NCBI RefSeq assembly: GCF_017745215.1
Contig: NZ_JAGHZV010000013.1
Span: 1 to 64,000 of the forward strand
From: Sphingomonas sp.
Lineage (GTDB): Bacteria; Pseudomonadota; Alphaproteobacteria; Sphingomonadales; Sphingomonadaceae
Direction: 5' to 3'
Length of the DNA: 64,000 nucleotides
Part shown: positions 16,616 to 25,150 of the stretch, piece after piece
How the letters are laid out: the number at the start of each line of letters is the position of its first letter
Position numbering within the stretch: the first letter of the stretch is position 1
The notes under the pieces: model-generated
The model's database searches: none
Told to the model about the DNA's origin: nothing
Seen by the model: the letters and a program-made list of their open reading frames with translations, nothing else
Program-made: the position numbers and the translations under genes

Positions 16616-17938
16616 ATGTTCCGCCTGCCCCTCCCCAAGACCGCCAGCGCACCGTTCTGCCCGTCCGAGGTACGCGGCAGCGTCGCGGTGCCGCCCGGGC
16701 TGCCCTTCTGGCGCAAGGCGCTGCGCTCGGCCGGGCCGGGGCTGCTCGTCGCGGTCGGCTACATGGACCCGGGAAACTGGGCGACCGACATCGAGGCAGG
16801 CTCGCGCTACGGCTATGACCTGCTGTTCGTGATCGGGCTTTGCGGGTTCGGCGCGATGCTGCTGCAATGGCTGGCGATGCGGCTGGGGCTCGTCACCGGG
16901 CGCGACCTCGGCCGGATGGCGCGCGAACGCTACGCGCCCGCGACGGTCAAATGCCTGTGGCTGCTCGCCGAGCTTGCGATCGTCGCCACCGACATCGCCG
17001 AAGTGCTCGGCAGCGCGCTAGCGTTCAACCTGCTGCTCGGCGTGCCGCTGTGGCTGGGCGTGCTGCTCACCGGGCTCGACACGGTGATCGTGCTCGGGTT
17101 GAAGGGCCAGGGCTTCCGCCAGGTCGAGGCGATCGTGCTCGGGCTGGTCGCGACGATCGCACTCTGCTTCGCGGTCCAACTCGCGATCGCCGTCCCGAGC
17201 CCCGCGGGCATCCTCCACGGTCTCGTCCCCAGGCCGGCGATCTTCGCCGATCCCCATGCGCTCTACCTCGCGGTCGGCATCCTCGGCGCGACGGTGATGC
17301 CGCACAATCTGTACCTCCACAGCTCGGTGGTGCAGACGCGGCTGGTCGGCAGCGGGGAGCCTGCGAAGCGCGACGCGATCCGCTTCGCGACGATCGACAT
17401 CGTCGTGGCGCTGCTCCTCGCGACCCTGGTCAATGGCGCGATCCTGACACTGTCGGCGGCGACCTTCCACGCGAGCGGCTTCTCGGGCGTCGCCGAGATC
17501 GAGGACGCCTATCGCCTGCTCGCGCCGATCACCGGCGCCTCGGCGGCCGCCGCGCTGTTCGCGATCGCGCTGTTCGCATCGGGGCAGAGCGCGACCTTCA
17601 CCGGCACCATCGCGGGGCAGGTGATCCTCGAGGGCTTCCTCGACCTCAAGATCCCCTGCTGGCAGCGCCGGCTGATCACCCGCGGGCTCGCGCTGGTGCC
17701 GGCGCTCGCGGGCGTGATGTGGTTAGGAGACCATGCGGTCGGTAAACTGCTGGTGCTGACCCAGGTGGTGCTGTCGCTCCAGCTCCCCTTCGCGATCTGG
17801 CCGCTGATCCGCTTCACCAGCGATCGCGCGCTGATGGGCGCCTTCGCCACGCCGCGCCTGCTCGCGGGCGCGGCGTGGGCGATGTTCGCGACGATCGTCA
17901 CGGCGAACCTCTGGCTGATCGGCCGGTGGTTCGCCTGA
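16616..17938 (+). CDS. mntH: Nramp-family divalent metal transporter MntH
   Basis: A 440-aa inner-membrane protein with eleven or so helices. It has the Nramp metal-binding motif DPGN in GYMDPGNWATDIEAG (helix 1) and MPHNLYLHSSVVQTR (helix 6), both needed for Mn2+/Fe2+ and proton cotransport. Length agrees with bacterial MntH. An in-frame GTG at 16610 is an equally possible start; no strong ribosome site is visible for either. No MntR/Fur box was recognised upstream. It is convergent with the GH3 gene with only 3 bp between stops. Confidence 0.93.
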   Translation: MFRLPLPKTASAPFCPSEVRGSVAVPPGLPFWRKALRSAGPGLLVAVGYMDPGNWATDIEAGSRYGYDLLFVIGLCGFGAMLLQWLAMRLGLVTGRDLGRMARERYAPATVKCLWLLAELAIVATDIAEVLGSALAFNLLLGVPLWLGVLLTGLDTVIVLGLKGQGFRQVEAIVLGLVATIALCFAVQLAIAVPSPAGILHGLVPRPAIFADPHALYLAVGILGATVMPHNLYLHSSVVQTRLVGSGEPAKRDAIRFATIDIVVALLLATLVNGAILTLSAATFHASGFSGVAEIEDAYRLLAPITGASAAAALFAIALFASGQSATFTGTIAGQVILEGFLDLKIPCWQRRLITRGLALVPALAGVMWLGDHAVGKLLVLTQVVLSLQLPFAIWPLIRFTSDRALMGAFATPRLLAGAAWAMFATIVTANLWLIGRWFA

Positions 17939-17941
17939 ACG

Positions 17942-20590
17942 TCACTTGGGCAGCACCCTGCTCCCCGTCACCGTGAAGCTCGCCGCCGCGCCCGCCGGCC
18001 TGGCGAGCCCCGGCCGCTCGACCGGCTGGCCGCCGCCGACCCAGAGCTCGATCTTCCCCGGCTGGACCGAGCGCACGCCCTTGGCGTCGACCACGCTGAT
18101 CGCGCGGTCTTTGAGCGTGAAGGTCACGGTCCTGGTCTGCCCCTTGGGAATGGCGACGCGCTGGAAGCCCTCGAGCGCGCGGATCGGACCGCCGCTGACG
18201 CCCGGGTGCGTGACATAGAGCTGGACGACTTCGTCGCCGTCCATCGCGCCGGCATTGGTCACCGGCACCGAGACCGTCACCGACCCATCCGCCTTGATGC
18301 TCGCTGCGCTCAGCTTGACCGCGCCGTAGCGGAACCGCGTGAAGCTCAGCCCATGGCCGAAGGGGTAGAGCACTTCGCCGCCGAAATAGCGGTAGGTGCG
18401 GCCCTTCATCGCATAATCGTCGAACGGCGGCAGGTCGTTCACCGACTTGTAGAAAGTCACCGGCAGGCGACCCGCAGGACTGTAGTCGCCCGCGAGCAGC
18501 CCGGCGACCGCTTCGCCGCCCGCTTCGCCCGGATACCAGGCCTCGACGATCGCGGGGACGTGCTTGTCGGCCCAGTTCACGCTCATCGCGCTGCCGTTCA
18601 TCAGCACGAGCACGGTGGGCTTGCCGGTCGCGGTGACGCGCTCGAGCAGCTTCTGCTGGGGCGCGGGCAAGTCGAGGCTGGTGCGGTCGCCGCCGGCGAA
18701 GCCGTCGGTCTTGAGCTTCATCTCCTCGCCCTCGATCCGCGCCGAGAGCCCGCCGACGAACACGACGAGGTCAGCCTGTTTCGCGGCGTCGACGGCATCG
18801 TCGCCGTTCGAGCTCGGCGTGCTCCACACCAGACGCTGCTCGCCGCGCGCGCCGCGCTGGAAGCCTTCGACGCGGAGCGGATAGGTCTTGCCCGCCTCGA
18901 GATCGATCGTCCCCGACAGGATCGAGGGCGAGTCCCCCACGCCCCATTCGTCGACGACGAGCGTGTCGCCGACCCAGACGCGGTAGCCGTTCTCGCTGAG
19001 CAGGCGGAAGCTGTAGGTGCCGGTCTCGGGCGCCTTGACGAAGCCCGTCCAGCGCGCCGAATTTTCCTTGTCGCCGTTCCACTGGATCGCGGCATTGGCT
19101 TCGGTCCCGCTCGCGGTCGCTGCGCCCTCGAGGTTGGCGCCGGCGAAATGCTCGGCCTTGAGACCGGGCGCCGCGCAGCCCGCGTCGAGGCAGAGCGCGC
19201 CATCGGGCACCGAAGTCTCGGCCGGGCCGACGAGGCCCGTCCCTTCGGCGAACACCACCTTCGCCTGCGGCCAGCGCGCGCGGATGCCGTCGAGCACCGT
19301 CGTCGGCGCGGAGGGCGTGCCGTAATAATTGCCGACCAGCGTATCGAGGCTGTCGGCATTGGGGCCGACCACCGCGATCACCTTGGGGTCGCCCTTGATC
19401 GGCAGCAGGTCGCCCTCGTTCCTGAGCAGCACCATCGAGGCCTTGGCCATCTCGAGGCTTACGGCGCGATGCGCGGGCGTGTTGTTGTCCGCCGCGGTGA
19501 TCCCGGCGAAGGGCAGGCTGGCGGCGGGATCGAACATGCCGAGCTTGATCCGCGCCTCGAACAGCCGGACCAGCGCCTGGTCGACCACGCTCTCGGGCAG
19601 CAGCCCCTGCCTGACCGAACGGACGATCGTGTCGGCGTCGGTGGTCATGTTGTTGCGATAGTCGCCGCAGATCACGTCCATCCCGGCCTTGAAGCCGAGC
19701 GCGATCCCTTCCTCGGGGGTCTTGGTGTAGTGGAGCGCGTCGGGGCGGTAGATGTTCGCCGCCGCGCCGCAATCCGACACGACATAGCCCTTGAAGCCCC
19801 AGTCCTTGCGGAGGTGCTGGTCGAGCAGCATCGTGTTCGCGCAGCCCGGCACGCCGTCGACGGCGTTGTAGACGCACATGATCGACTGGACCTTGCCCTC
19901 GGTCACCGTCGCGCGGAAGGCGGGGAGGTAGGTGTCCTCGAGGTCGTAGGCGCTGGGGTTCACATTGGTGGTGTGGCGCGTCGATTCGGGGCCCGAATGC
20001 ACCGCGAAATGCTTCGAGGTGGCGATGACCTTGTAGTAGTTCGGGTCGTCGCCCTGCAGGCCGGTGATGAAGGCGATGCCGATGCGGCTGGTGAGGAACG
20101 GATCCTCGCCATAGGTCTCCTGGCCGCGGCCCCAGCGCGGATCGCGGAAGATGTTGATGTTCGGCGACCAGACGGTGAGCCCGCGGTAGAAGTCGCTGCC
20201 GCCGTCGGGGTGGAGCCGCTCGACGTATTTCGCGCGGAATTCGGTGGAGATCGTGTCGGCGACCTTGTGCATCCGCGCCGTGTCCCAGGTCGCGGCCATG
20301 CCGATCGCCTGGGGGAAGACCGTCGCGATGCCCGCGCGCGCGACGCCGTGGAGGCCCTCGTTCCACCAGTTGTACGCCGGGACGCCGAGCCGCGGAATCG
20401 CCGGGGCGGTATGGCCGAGCTGGTGCGCCTTCTCTTCGAGCGTCATGTGCCTGACGACGTCGGCGGCGCGCTCGGCGGGGGTCTTGCTGGTGTCGCGCAG
20501 CGCCGTTGGCTCGGCACTCTGCGCCAGCGCCGGGGCAGTGACGGCCGTGGAAGCGAGCAACGCGAGCGCGAGCAGGTGGCGGTGGTTCAT
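17942..20590 (-). CDS. GH3 beta-glycosidase with PA14 insert (beta-xylosidase/glucosidase type)
   Basis: An 882-aa secreted or periplasmic glycoside hydrolase family 3 enzyme. The signal peptide ends ALAQ near residue 24. The TIM-barrel domain contains WSPNINIFRDPRWGRGQETYGEDP and the nucleophile Asp273 in GYVVSDCGAA. A PA14 carbohydrate-binding insert (about residues 475-600) interrupts the second domain, and a fibronectin-III-like domain ends the protein. The NINIFRDPRWGRGQE signature fits beta-xylosidase/arabinosidase-type GH3 enzymes. The ATG at 20590 is preceded by AGGAGAGG. A LacI-type operator lies 40 bp upstream. Confidence 0.92.
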   Translation of the reverse strand: MNHRHLLALALLASTAVTAPALAQSAEPTALRDTSKTPAERAADVVRHMTLEEKAHQLGHTAPAIPRLGVPAYNWWNEGLHGVARAGIATVFPQAIGMAATWDTARMHKVADTISTEFRAKYVERLHPDGGSDFYRGLTVWSPNINIFRDPRWGRGQETYGEDPFLTSRIGIAFITGLQGDDPNYYKVIATSKHFAVHSGPESTRHTTNVNPSAYDLEDTYLPAFRATVTEGKVQSIMCVYNAVDGVPGCANTMLLDQHLRKDWGFKGYVVSDCGAAANIYRPDALHYTKTPEEGIALGFKAGMDVICGDYRNNMTTDADTIVRSVRQGLLPESVVDQALVRLFEARIKLGMFDPAASLPFAGITAADNNTPAHRAVSLEMAKASMVLLRNEGDLLPIKGDPKVIAVVGPNADSLDTLVGNYYGTPSAPTTVLDGIRARWPQAKVVFAEGTGLVGPAETSVPDGALCLDAGCAAPGLKAEHFAGANLEGAATASGTEANAAIQWNGDKENSARWTGFVKAPETGTYSFRLLSENGYRVWVGDTLVVDEWGVGDSPSILSGTIDLEAGKTYPLRVEGFQRGARGEQRLVWSTPSSNGDDAVDAAKQADLVVFVGGLSARIEGEEMKLKTDGFAGGDRTSLDLPAPQQKLLERVTATGKPTVLVLMNGSAMSVNWADKHVPAIVEAWYPGEAGGEAVAGLLAGDYSPAGRLPVTFYKSVNDLPPFDDYAMKGRTYRYFGGEVLYPFGHGLSFTRFRYGAVKLSAASIKADGSVTVSVPVTNAGAMDGDEVVQLYVTHPGVSGGPIRALEGFQRVAIPKGQTRTVTFTLKDRAISVVDAKGVRSVQPGKIELWVGGGQPVERPGLARPAGAAASFTVTGSRVLPK

Positions 20591-20629
20591 GCGGGGCCTC
20601 TCCTTTGTGGGAGGGGCGTAGCCGATAAT

Positions 20630-20643
20630 TGGTAGCGCTACCA
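20630..20643. promoter_or_regulatory. LacI-family operator upstream of the GH3 gene
   Basis: TGGTAGCGCTACCA is a perfect 14-bp palindrome with the central CG typical of LacI/GalR operators. It closely resembles the xyl-box of Xanthomonas (TGGTAGCGCTAACA). It starts 39 bp upstream of the GH3 start codon, suggesting repression relieved by a xylose- or glucose-derived ligand. The regulator gene is not in this window. Confidence 0.75.
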
Positions 20644-20666
20644 GAGGCGGCGCCCCGGCACGGAAA

Positions 20667-20695
20667 AGCCCCGGTGGCACAAGACCACCGGGGCT
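20667..20695 (-). terminator. rho-independent terminator of flagellin
   Basis: An 11-bp perfect stem AGCCCCGGTGG / CCACCGGGGCT with a 7-nt loop. Read on the minus strand it is followed by TTTT. It lies 78 bp past the flagellin stop and separates that gene from the GH3 regulatory region. Confidence 0.85.
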
Positions 20696-20772
20696 CCCCA
20701 TGCGCCCCCTCGTCCGAGGGGTGACCGGCCGTGGTGCCTGTCAGGGGGGTGACACCCCGGACCGGCCCACGC

Positions 20773-21591
20773 TTAACGGAGCAGCTGCAGAACCGTCTGC
20801 TGGCTCTGGTTGGCCTGCGCCAGCATCGCGGTCGACGCCTGGCTCAGGATCTGGGCCTTGGCGAGCTGAGCGGTCTCGGCCGAATAATCGGTGTCCTCGA
20901 TCCGGCTGCGCGCGTCGGTCAGGTTGGTGACGTTGGTGGTCAGGTTGTTGACCACCGATTCGAGGCGGCTCTGCGACGCACCGAGCGTGGCGCGCGCGGT
21001 GTTCACCGTCTTGAGCGCGTCGTCGAGCGTGTCGAGTGCGTCGGTCGCGCCGTCGGCATCCGAGATGTCGACGTCGACCGCATCGTCGAGATCGACTTCG
21101 GCGAAGGACAAAGTCACCGTGTCCGACGAGTTCGAGCCGACCTGGACGGTCACGTCGCCGTCGTCGCCGGCCGAGCCGTCGAACAGCGCGATGTTGTTGA
21201 ACTTGGTGTTCGAGAGGATGTCGGTGATCTGGCCGGTCAGCTCGGTGACTTCCGCCTGGAGGTTGGTGCGGTCGTCGTCCGAATAGGTGCCCGAGGCCGA
21301 CTGGACCGCCAGCTCGCGGATGCGCTGCAGCATGTTGGTGACTTCACCGAGTGCGCCTTCCGCGGTCTGCGCCATCGAGATGCCGTCGTTGGCATTGCGG
21401 ATCGCCTGGCTCATGCCGCGGATCTGGCCGGTCATCGTCGAGGCGATGGCGAGGCCGGCGGCGTCGTCCTTCGCGCTGTTGATGCGCTTGCCGGTCGAAA
21501 GCCGCTCCATCGCGGTGCTGAGCATGCTCGACGCGGCGGTCGAGGCATTGCCCGCGCGAATGGCGGCGGTGTTGGTGCCGATAACAGTCAT
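20773..21591 (-). CDS. fliC: flagellin
   Basis: A 272-aa flagellin with conserved N-terminal ([20 protein letters not shown], then [23 protein letters not shown]) and C-terminal ([20 protein letters not shown], then QQTVLQLLR) D0/D1 coils and a very short, Asp-rich central region. It forms the filament and is exported with FliS as chaperone. ATG at 21591 was chosen for GGAGTGAG just upstream; an upstream in-frame start at 21609 would add MNGVRP. A sigma28 promoter lies at 21663-21689 and a terminator at 20667-20695, so it is a monocistronic unit. Confidence 0.97.
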   Translation of the reverse strand: MTVIGTNTAAIRAGNASTAASSMLSTAMERLSTGKRINSAKDDAAGLAIASTMTGQIRGMSQAIRNANDGISMAQTAEGALGEVTNMLQRIRELAVQSASGTYSDDDRTNLQAEVTELTGQITDILSNTKFNNIALFDGSAGDDGDVTVQVGSNSSDTVTLSFAEVDLDDAVDVDISDADGATDALDTLDDALKTVNTARATLGASQSRLESVVNNLTTNVTNLTDARSRIEDTDYSAETAQLAKAQILSQASTAMLAQANQSQQTVLQLLR

Positions 21592-21662
21592 GGGTCTCAC
21601 TCCATTCAAGCCTGGCGCTTCCCGCGCACCCCCCTAGCGGGAGCTCCGAGCCGCCAAGGCAC

Positions 21663-21689
21663 AGAACGGCCGGGCCCGGACGGGCTTTA
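21663..21689 (-). promoter_or_regulatory. sigma28 (FliA) promoter of flagellin
   Basis: On the minus strand: TAAA (21689-21686), a 15-nt spacer and GCCGTTCT (21670-21663), preceded by TTTTTCGC. It is nearly identical in layout to the flgM promoter. The predicted start is near 21656, giving a leader of about 65 nt. Confidence 0.75.
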
Positions 21690-21773
21690 GCGAAAAACTT
21701 GAAAATGCCGCCGGGGCCTCGCGCGCGTGCGCGTAGAACGCCCGGAAGCCAATGCGGACAAACCCTTAGATAT

Positions 21774-21790
21774 TTTACCGGAGATTAACC
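21774..21790 (+). promoter_or_regulatory. candidate CtrA box upstream of the sigma54 activator gene
   Basis: TTTA-CCGGAGA-TTAACC matches the CtrA full site TTAA-N7-TTAAC with one mismatch. It lies 37 bp upstream of the ATG at 21827. In Caulobacter, CtrA sits at the top of the flagellar hierarchy and controls the first gene tier. Binding here is inferred only from the motif. Confidence 0.5.
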
Positions 21791-21826
21791 AACTTTCCCG
21801 CACAAGGGCCGGTGAAGGGGGAAGCT

Positions 21827-23068
21827 ATGGGTTCGATCCTACCGTCGGCCGCTGTGCTTCGGCAGAATTACGCGCTGGTCTCCGCGCTTCGGGCGCAGGG
21901 GTTCGCGATCGGCACGGCCGACGCCCGGCCTGTCGCGGGGGACCTGTTCCTCGTCGCCGAAGGCGAGCCCGTGCCCGCGCCGGCCCGCACGCTGATCCTC
22001 GGCACTGGCGCCCCGCTCGCGCTGCCCTTTCGCGACGGCAATCCCGCGCGGCTGCGCTACCGGCATGACGACGCCGCGGTCGGCATCGGCTTCGCCAGCG
22101 CGATGGCGCGCGGCGAGGCTCCCGTCGCCGCCGATCCCGAGAGCCTCGCGCTGCTCGCGCTGTCCGAGCGCGTCGCGGCGTCCGATATCACTGTGCTGAT
22201 CAACGGCCCCACCGGCACCGGCAAGGAAGTCCTCTCCCGCGCGATCCACCTGGGCTCGTCGCGCGCCAATGGCCCGTTCGTCGCGATCAACTGCGCCGCG
22301 CTGCCCGAATCGATGCTCGAGGCGATGCTGTTCGGCCACCAGAAGGGCAGCTTCACCGGCGCCTCCTCGAGCGGCCAGGGGTTCTTCCGCGCCGCCCACG
22401 GCGGGACCTTGTTGCTCGACGAGATCGCCGAGATGCCGCTCGGCCTCCAGGCCAAGTTGCTCCGCGCGCTCCAGGAGCGCGAGGTGGTGCCGATCGGCGG
22501 CACCGTTCCCGAGAAGGTCGACGTGCGCGTGATCGCCTGCGCCAACCGCGACCTGCACGCCGAGGTCCAGTCGGGCCGCTTCCGCGCCGACCTCTATTAC
22601 CGCCTCTCGGTCTTCCCGCTCGCCACCAAGGCGCTTGCCGAGCGCCCGGGCGATATCGCCGCGCTCGCTGCCGCGATGGTGCTCCGCCACGCGGGCAACC
22701 GCGGCGAGCTCCCCTGGATCAGCGCCGATGCGCTCGAGGCGCTCGCCGACCACGACTGGCCGGGCAATGTCCGCGAGCTCGAGAACGTCATCCAGCGCGC
22801 GCTGCTGCTCTGCGCCGGCGACGCGATCGAGCCCGAGCACCTGATCTTCGACCGGGCGCCCGAGCGCGCTCTGCCCACGGGCGGCACGCTCAGCAACATC
22901 GTCCAGATCCACGAATTCCAGGCGATCCGCGACACGCTTGCGGAGTGTAACGGCAGCCGCACCGAGACCGCGCGCCGGCTCGGCATCTCCGAGCGGACGC
23001 TGCGCTACCGCCTCGCCAAGGCGCGCGAACAGGGTGAGGACATCGCCCGCATCGCGGTGCCGGCATGA
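21827..23068 (+). CDS. sigma54-dependent flagellar activator (FlbD/FleQ type)
   Basis: A 413-aa enhancer-binding protein. The N-terminal 105 residues lack an obvious phosphoacceptor receiver pattern. The AAA+ domain has Walker A GPTGTGKE (127-134), GSFTGA (174-179) where most family members have GAFTGA, and Walker B GGTLLLDE. The C-terminus is a Fis-type helix-turn-helix (GSRTETARRLGISERTLRYR). It probably activates the sigma54 promoters at flgB, motA, the transglycosylase-flhA-fliA unit and fliK. ATG at 21827 follows GGGGGA. It overlaps fliE by 4 bp and so heads the fliE-flhB unit. Confidence 0.9.
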   Translation: MGSILPSAAVLRQNYALVSALRAQGFAIGTADARPVAGDLFLVAEGEPVPAPARTLILGTGAPLALPFRDGNPARLRYRHDDAAVGIGFASAMARGEAPVAADPESLALLALSERVAASDITVLINGPTGTGKEVLSRAIHLGSSRANGPFVAINCAALPESMLEAMLFGHQKGSFTGASSSGQGFFRAAHGGTLLLDEIAEMPLGLQAKLLRALQEREVVPIGGTVPEKVDVRVIACANRDLHAEVQSGRFRADLYYRLSVFPLATKALAERPGDIAALAAAMVLRHAGNRGELPWISADALEALADHDWPGNVRELENVIQRALLLCAGDAIEPEHLIFDRAPERALPTGGTLSNIVQIHEFQAIRDTLAECNGSRTETARRLGISERTLRYRLAKAREQGEDIARIAVPA

Positions 23069-23424
23069 GCGGGGTGGCGGGCGCCATGAGCGTCGACCGG
23101 GTGATGGCGTTGCGCGCGCAGATCCTCGAGCGCAACGCCGCGCTATCGCGCGCCAACCAGGCGCCGGCCGCGGCGGGCACCGACGCGACCGAGGCGCCGA
23201 CCCGCGCGACTTTCTCGAACACGCTCGAAAGCGCGCTCAAGCAGGTCAACCAGCAGCAGGCCGACGCCGGCGCGCTGTCCGAGGCCTATGAGCGCGGCGA
23301 GACGGTGGACATCGCCAAGGTGATGCTCGCGCGCCAGCAGGCGTCGGTGGGCTTCGAAGCGACGCTCCAGGTCCGCAACAAGCTGCTGTCGGCGTACCAG
23401 AACATCATGAACATGCCGGTGTAA
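23065..23424 (+). CDS. fliE: MS-ring to rod adaptor protein FliE
   Basis: A 119-aa FliE with the conserved FSNTLESALKQVNQQQADAG segment and C-terminal ARQQASVGFEATLQVRNKLLSAYQNIMNMPV. FliE links the FliF ring to the proximal rod and is an early export substrate. The ATG overlaps the activator stop by 4 bp; fliF begins 4 bp after its stop. Confidence 0.93.
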   Translation: MSGVAGAMSVDRVMALRAQILERNAALSRANQAPAAAGTDATEAPTRATFSNTLESALKQVNQQQADAGALSEAYERGETVDIAKVMLARQQASVGFEATLQVRNKLLSAYQNIMNMPV

Positions 23425-23428
23425 CGCG

Positions 23429-25150
23429 ATGAGCAACGTCCCCGTCCCCGCCAATGGCATGCCCCAGGCGCTCGCCGCACCGCTGCGCCAGGCCACGAGC
23501 CTGCTCGGCCAGCCCGCGGTCAGGCGCGCGATGCCGTTCCTCTTCCTGATCGGGCTCGCCGCCGCCGGCTGGCTCGCCTGGTCGATGGTCGCCACCGCGC
23601 CGCAGCGTATCCTGTTCGCGAACCTGAGCGACGCCGACAAGGCCTCGGTCACCAGCGCGCTCGACAGCGCCGGCATCCCGTCGGCGATCGACGGCTCGGG
23701 CTCGGTGACCGTCGCCGAGGACCAGTACCACAAGGCACGGATGCTGCTCGCCAGCCAGGACCTGCCCAAGGGCCAGCCCGGCGGCTACCAGATCCTCGAC
23801 CAGCTGCCGATGGGCGTCAGCCGCGCGGTCGAAGGCGAGCGGCTGCGCCAGGCGCGCGAGACCGAGCTTGCACGCTCGATCCAGGAGATCGATTCGATCG
23901 CCGAGGCACGCGTCCACCTCGCGACGCCCGAAGCCTCGGCCTTCGTGCGCGACCATGCCCAGCCCTCGGCGAGCGTGATCGTCAAGCTCCAGCCCGGCCG
24001 CGCGCTGGGCGACGCGCAGATCCGCGCGATCGTCAATCTCGTCGCCTCCTCGGTCCCCCGCATGGCGCCCGAGAGCGTGACGATCGTCGACCAGATGGGC
24101 GCGCTGCTCAGCAAGTCGGGCAGCGGCGACCCTTCCGGCAGCGACAATCGCATCGATTTCCAGCGCCGGGTGGAGGAGAAGTACCGCACCCAGCTGGTCC
24201 AGCTGCTCACGCCGATGGTCGGCGGCAACAACTTCACCGCCGAGGTCCAGGCCGACGTCAACCTCGACGAGAGCCAGGCGACGCGCGAGAGCTACGACAA
24301 GGACGGCACGCTGCGCGCCGAGCAGGGCAATTGGACCGGCAGCGGCGAGAAGGAAGCGCCCGGCGGCATCCCCGGCGCGCTGTCGAACACCCCGCCGCCG
24401 CCGAGCACGCTGACGTCACCCAACGCCGCGGCGAAGCAGCCGCAGCCGAGCGGCCCCAACGGCACGATCAACTCCGCCGCCTCGACTCCCGGCGTGCCCC
24501 AGCCGGCGCCGTCCGCCGCGGCCTCGCCCGAGCCGCAGACCAAGCAGAGCGACAGTTTCTCGCGCGCCTATGACCTGGGCAAGGAAGTCTCGGTCACACG
24601 GCAGGTGCCGGGCAACGTCAAGCGCCTCTCGGTCGCGGTGCTGCTGCGCGAGGAGTCGGGCAAGCCGCGCTCGAAGATCGAGATCGACCAGATCACGCAG
24701 CTCGTCCGCGCCGCGATGGGCTTCGATCCGGCGCGCGGCGACGTGGTCACGGTGATCAGTCGCAAGTTCAACCCGCTGCCCGAGCTCAACGACGCCGCGG
24801 GGCCGGCCTGGTACGATGCCGCCTGGGTCCCGCTCGTCGCGCGCAACGTGACGGCGCTGCTGATCGCGGTGCTGGTGCTGTTCCTCGGCATCCGGCCGCT
24901 CACCAAGGCACTGCTCAGGAAGCGCGACGACGCCGCGCGGCCGAACCCGGCGCTGGCGATGGGCGGCGTCGCCCAGGACGGGCAATACGTGCCGCCGCCC
25001 GCGCCGCCGCCGGTGAGCATCGACATGCTCCAGAGCGCCGACACGCGCGGCTACGAGGAGCGCGTCGGCATGGTCCGCGGCTTCACGCGCGACAATCCCG
25101 CGCGCGCGGCGCTGGCGGTGCGCGACATGATCAAGGCCGACGCGCCATGA
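23429..25150 (+). CDS. fliF: flagellar MS-ring protein FliF
   Basis: A 573-aa inner-membrane protein. The first membrane helix is FLFLIGLAAAGWLAWSM (about 32-50), followed by ring-building motifs including RILFANLSDADKASV and YQILDQLPMGVSRAVEGERLRQARE. A Pro/Gln-rich periplasmic insert spans about residues 310-370, and the second helix is LLIAVLVLFLGIRPL. The C-terminal tail binds FliG. Full length for the family. It overlaps fliG by 4 bp. Confidence 0.97.
   Translation: MSNVPVPANGMPQALAAPLRQATSLLGQPAVRRAMPFLFLIGLAAAGWLAWSMVATAPQRILFANLSDADKASVTSALDSAGIPSAIDGSGSVTVAEDQYHKARMLLASQDLPKGQPGGYQILDQLPMGVSRAVEGERLRQARETELARSIQEIDSIAEARVHLATPEASAFVRDHAQPSASVIVKLQPGRALGDAQIRAIVNLVASSVPRMAPESVTIVDQMGALLSKSGSGDPSGSDNRIDFQRRVEEKYRTQLVQLLTPMVGGNNFTAEVQADVNLDESQATRESYDKDGTLRAEQGNWTGSGEKEAPGGIPGALSNTPPPPSTLTSPNAAAKQPQPSGPNGTINSAASTPGVPQPAPSAAASPEPQTKQSDSFSRAYDLGKEVSVTRQVPGNVKRLSVAVLLREESGKPRSKIEIDQITQLVRAAMGFDPARGDVVTVISRKFNPLPELNDAAGPAWYDAAWVPLVARNVTALLIAVLVLFLGIRPLTKALLRKRDDAARPNPALAMGGVAQDGQYVPPPAPPPVSIDMLQSADTRGYEERVGMVRGFTRDNPARAALAVRDMIKADAP

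Noticed and set aside
18206..20635. 809-codon open frame on the plus strand
   Set aside because: It lies opposite the GH3 glycosidase and is Arg/His/Asp-rich with no domain.
23000..23065. Possible sigma54 promoter for fliE inside the activator gene
   Set aside because: No GG-N10-GC motif with a convincing match was found; the 4-bp overlap suggests read-through.
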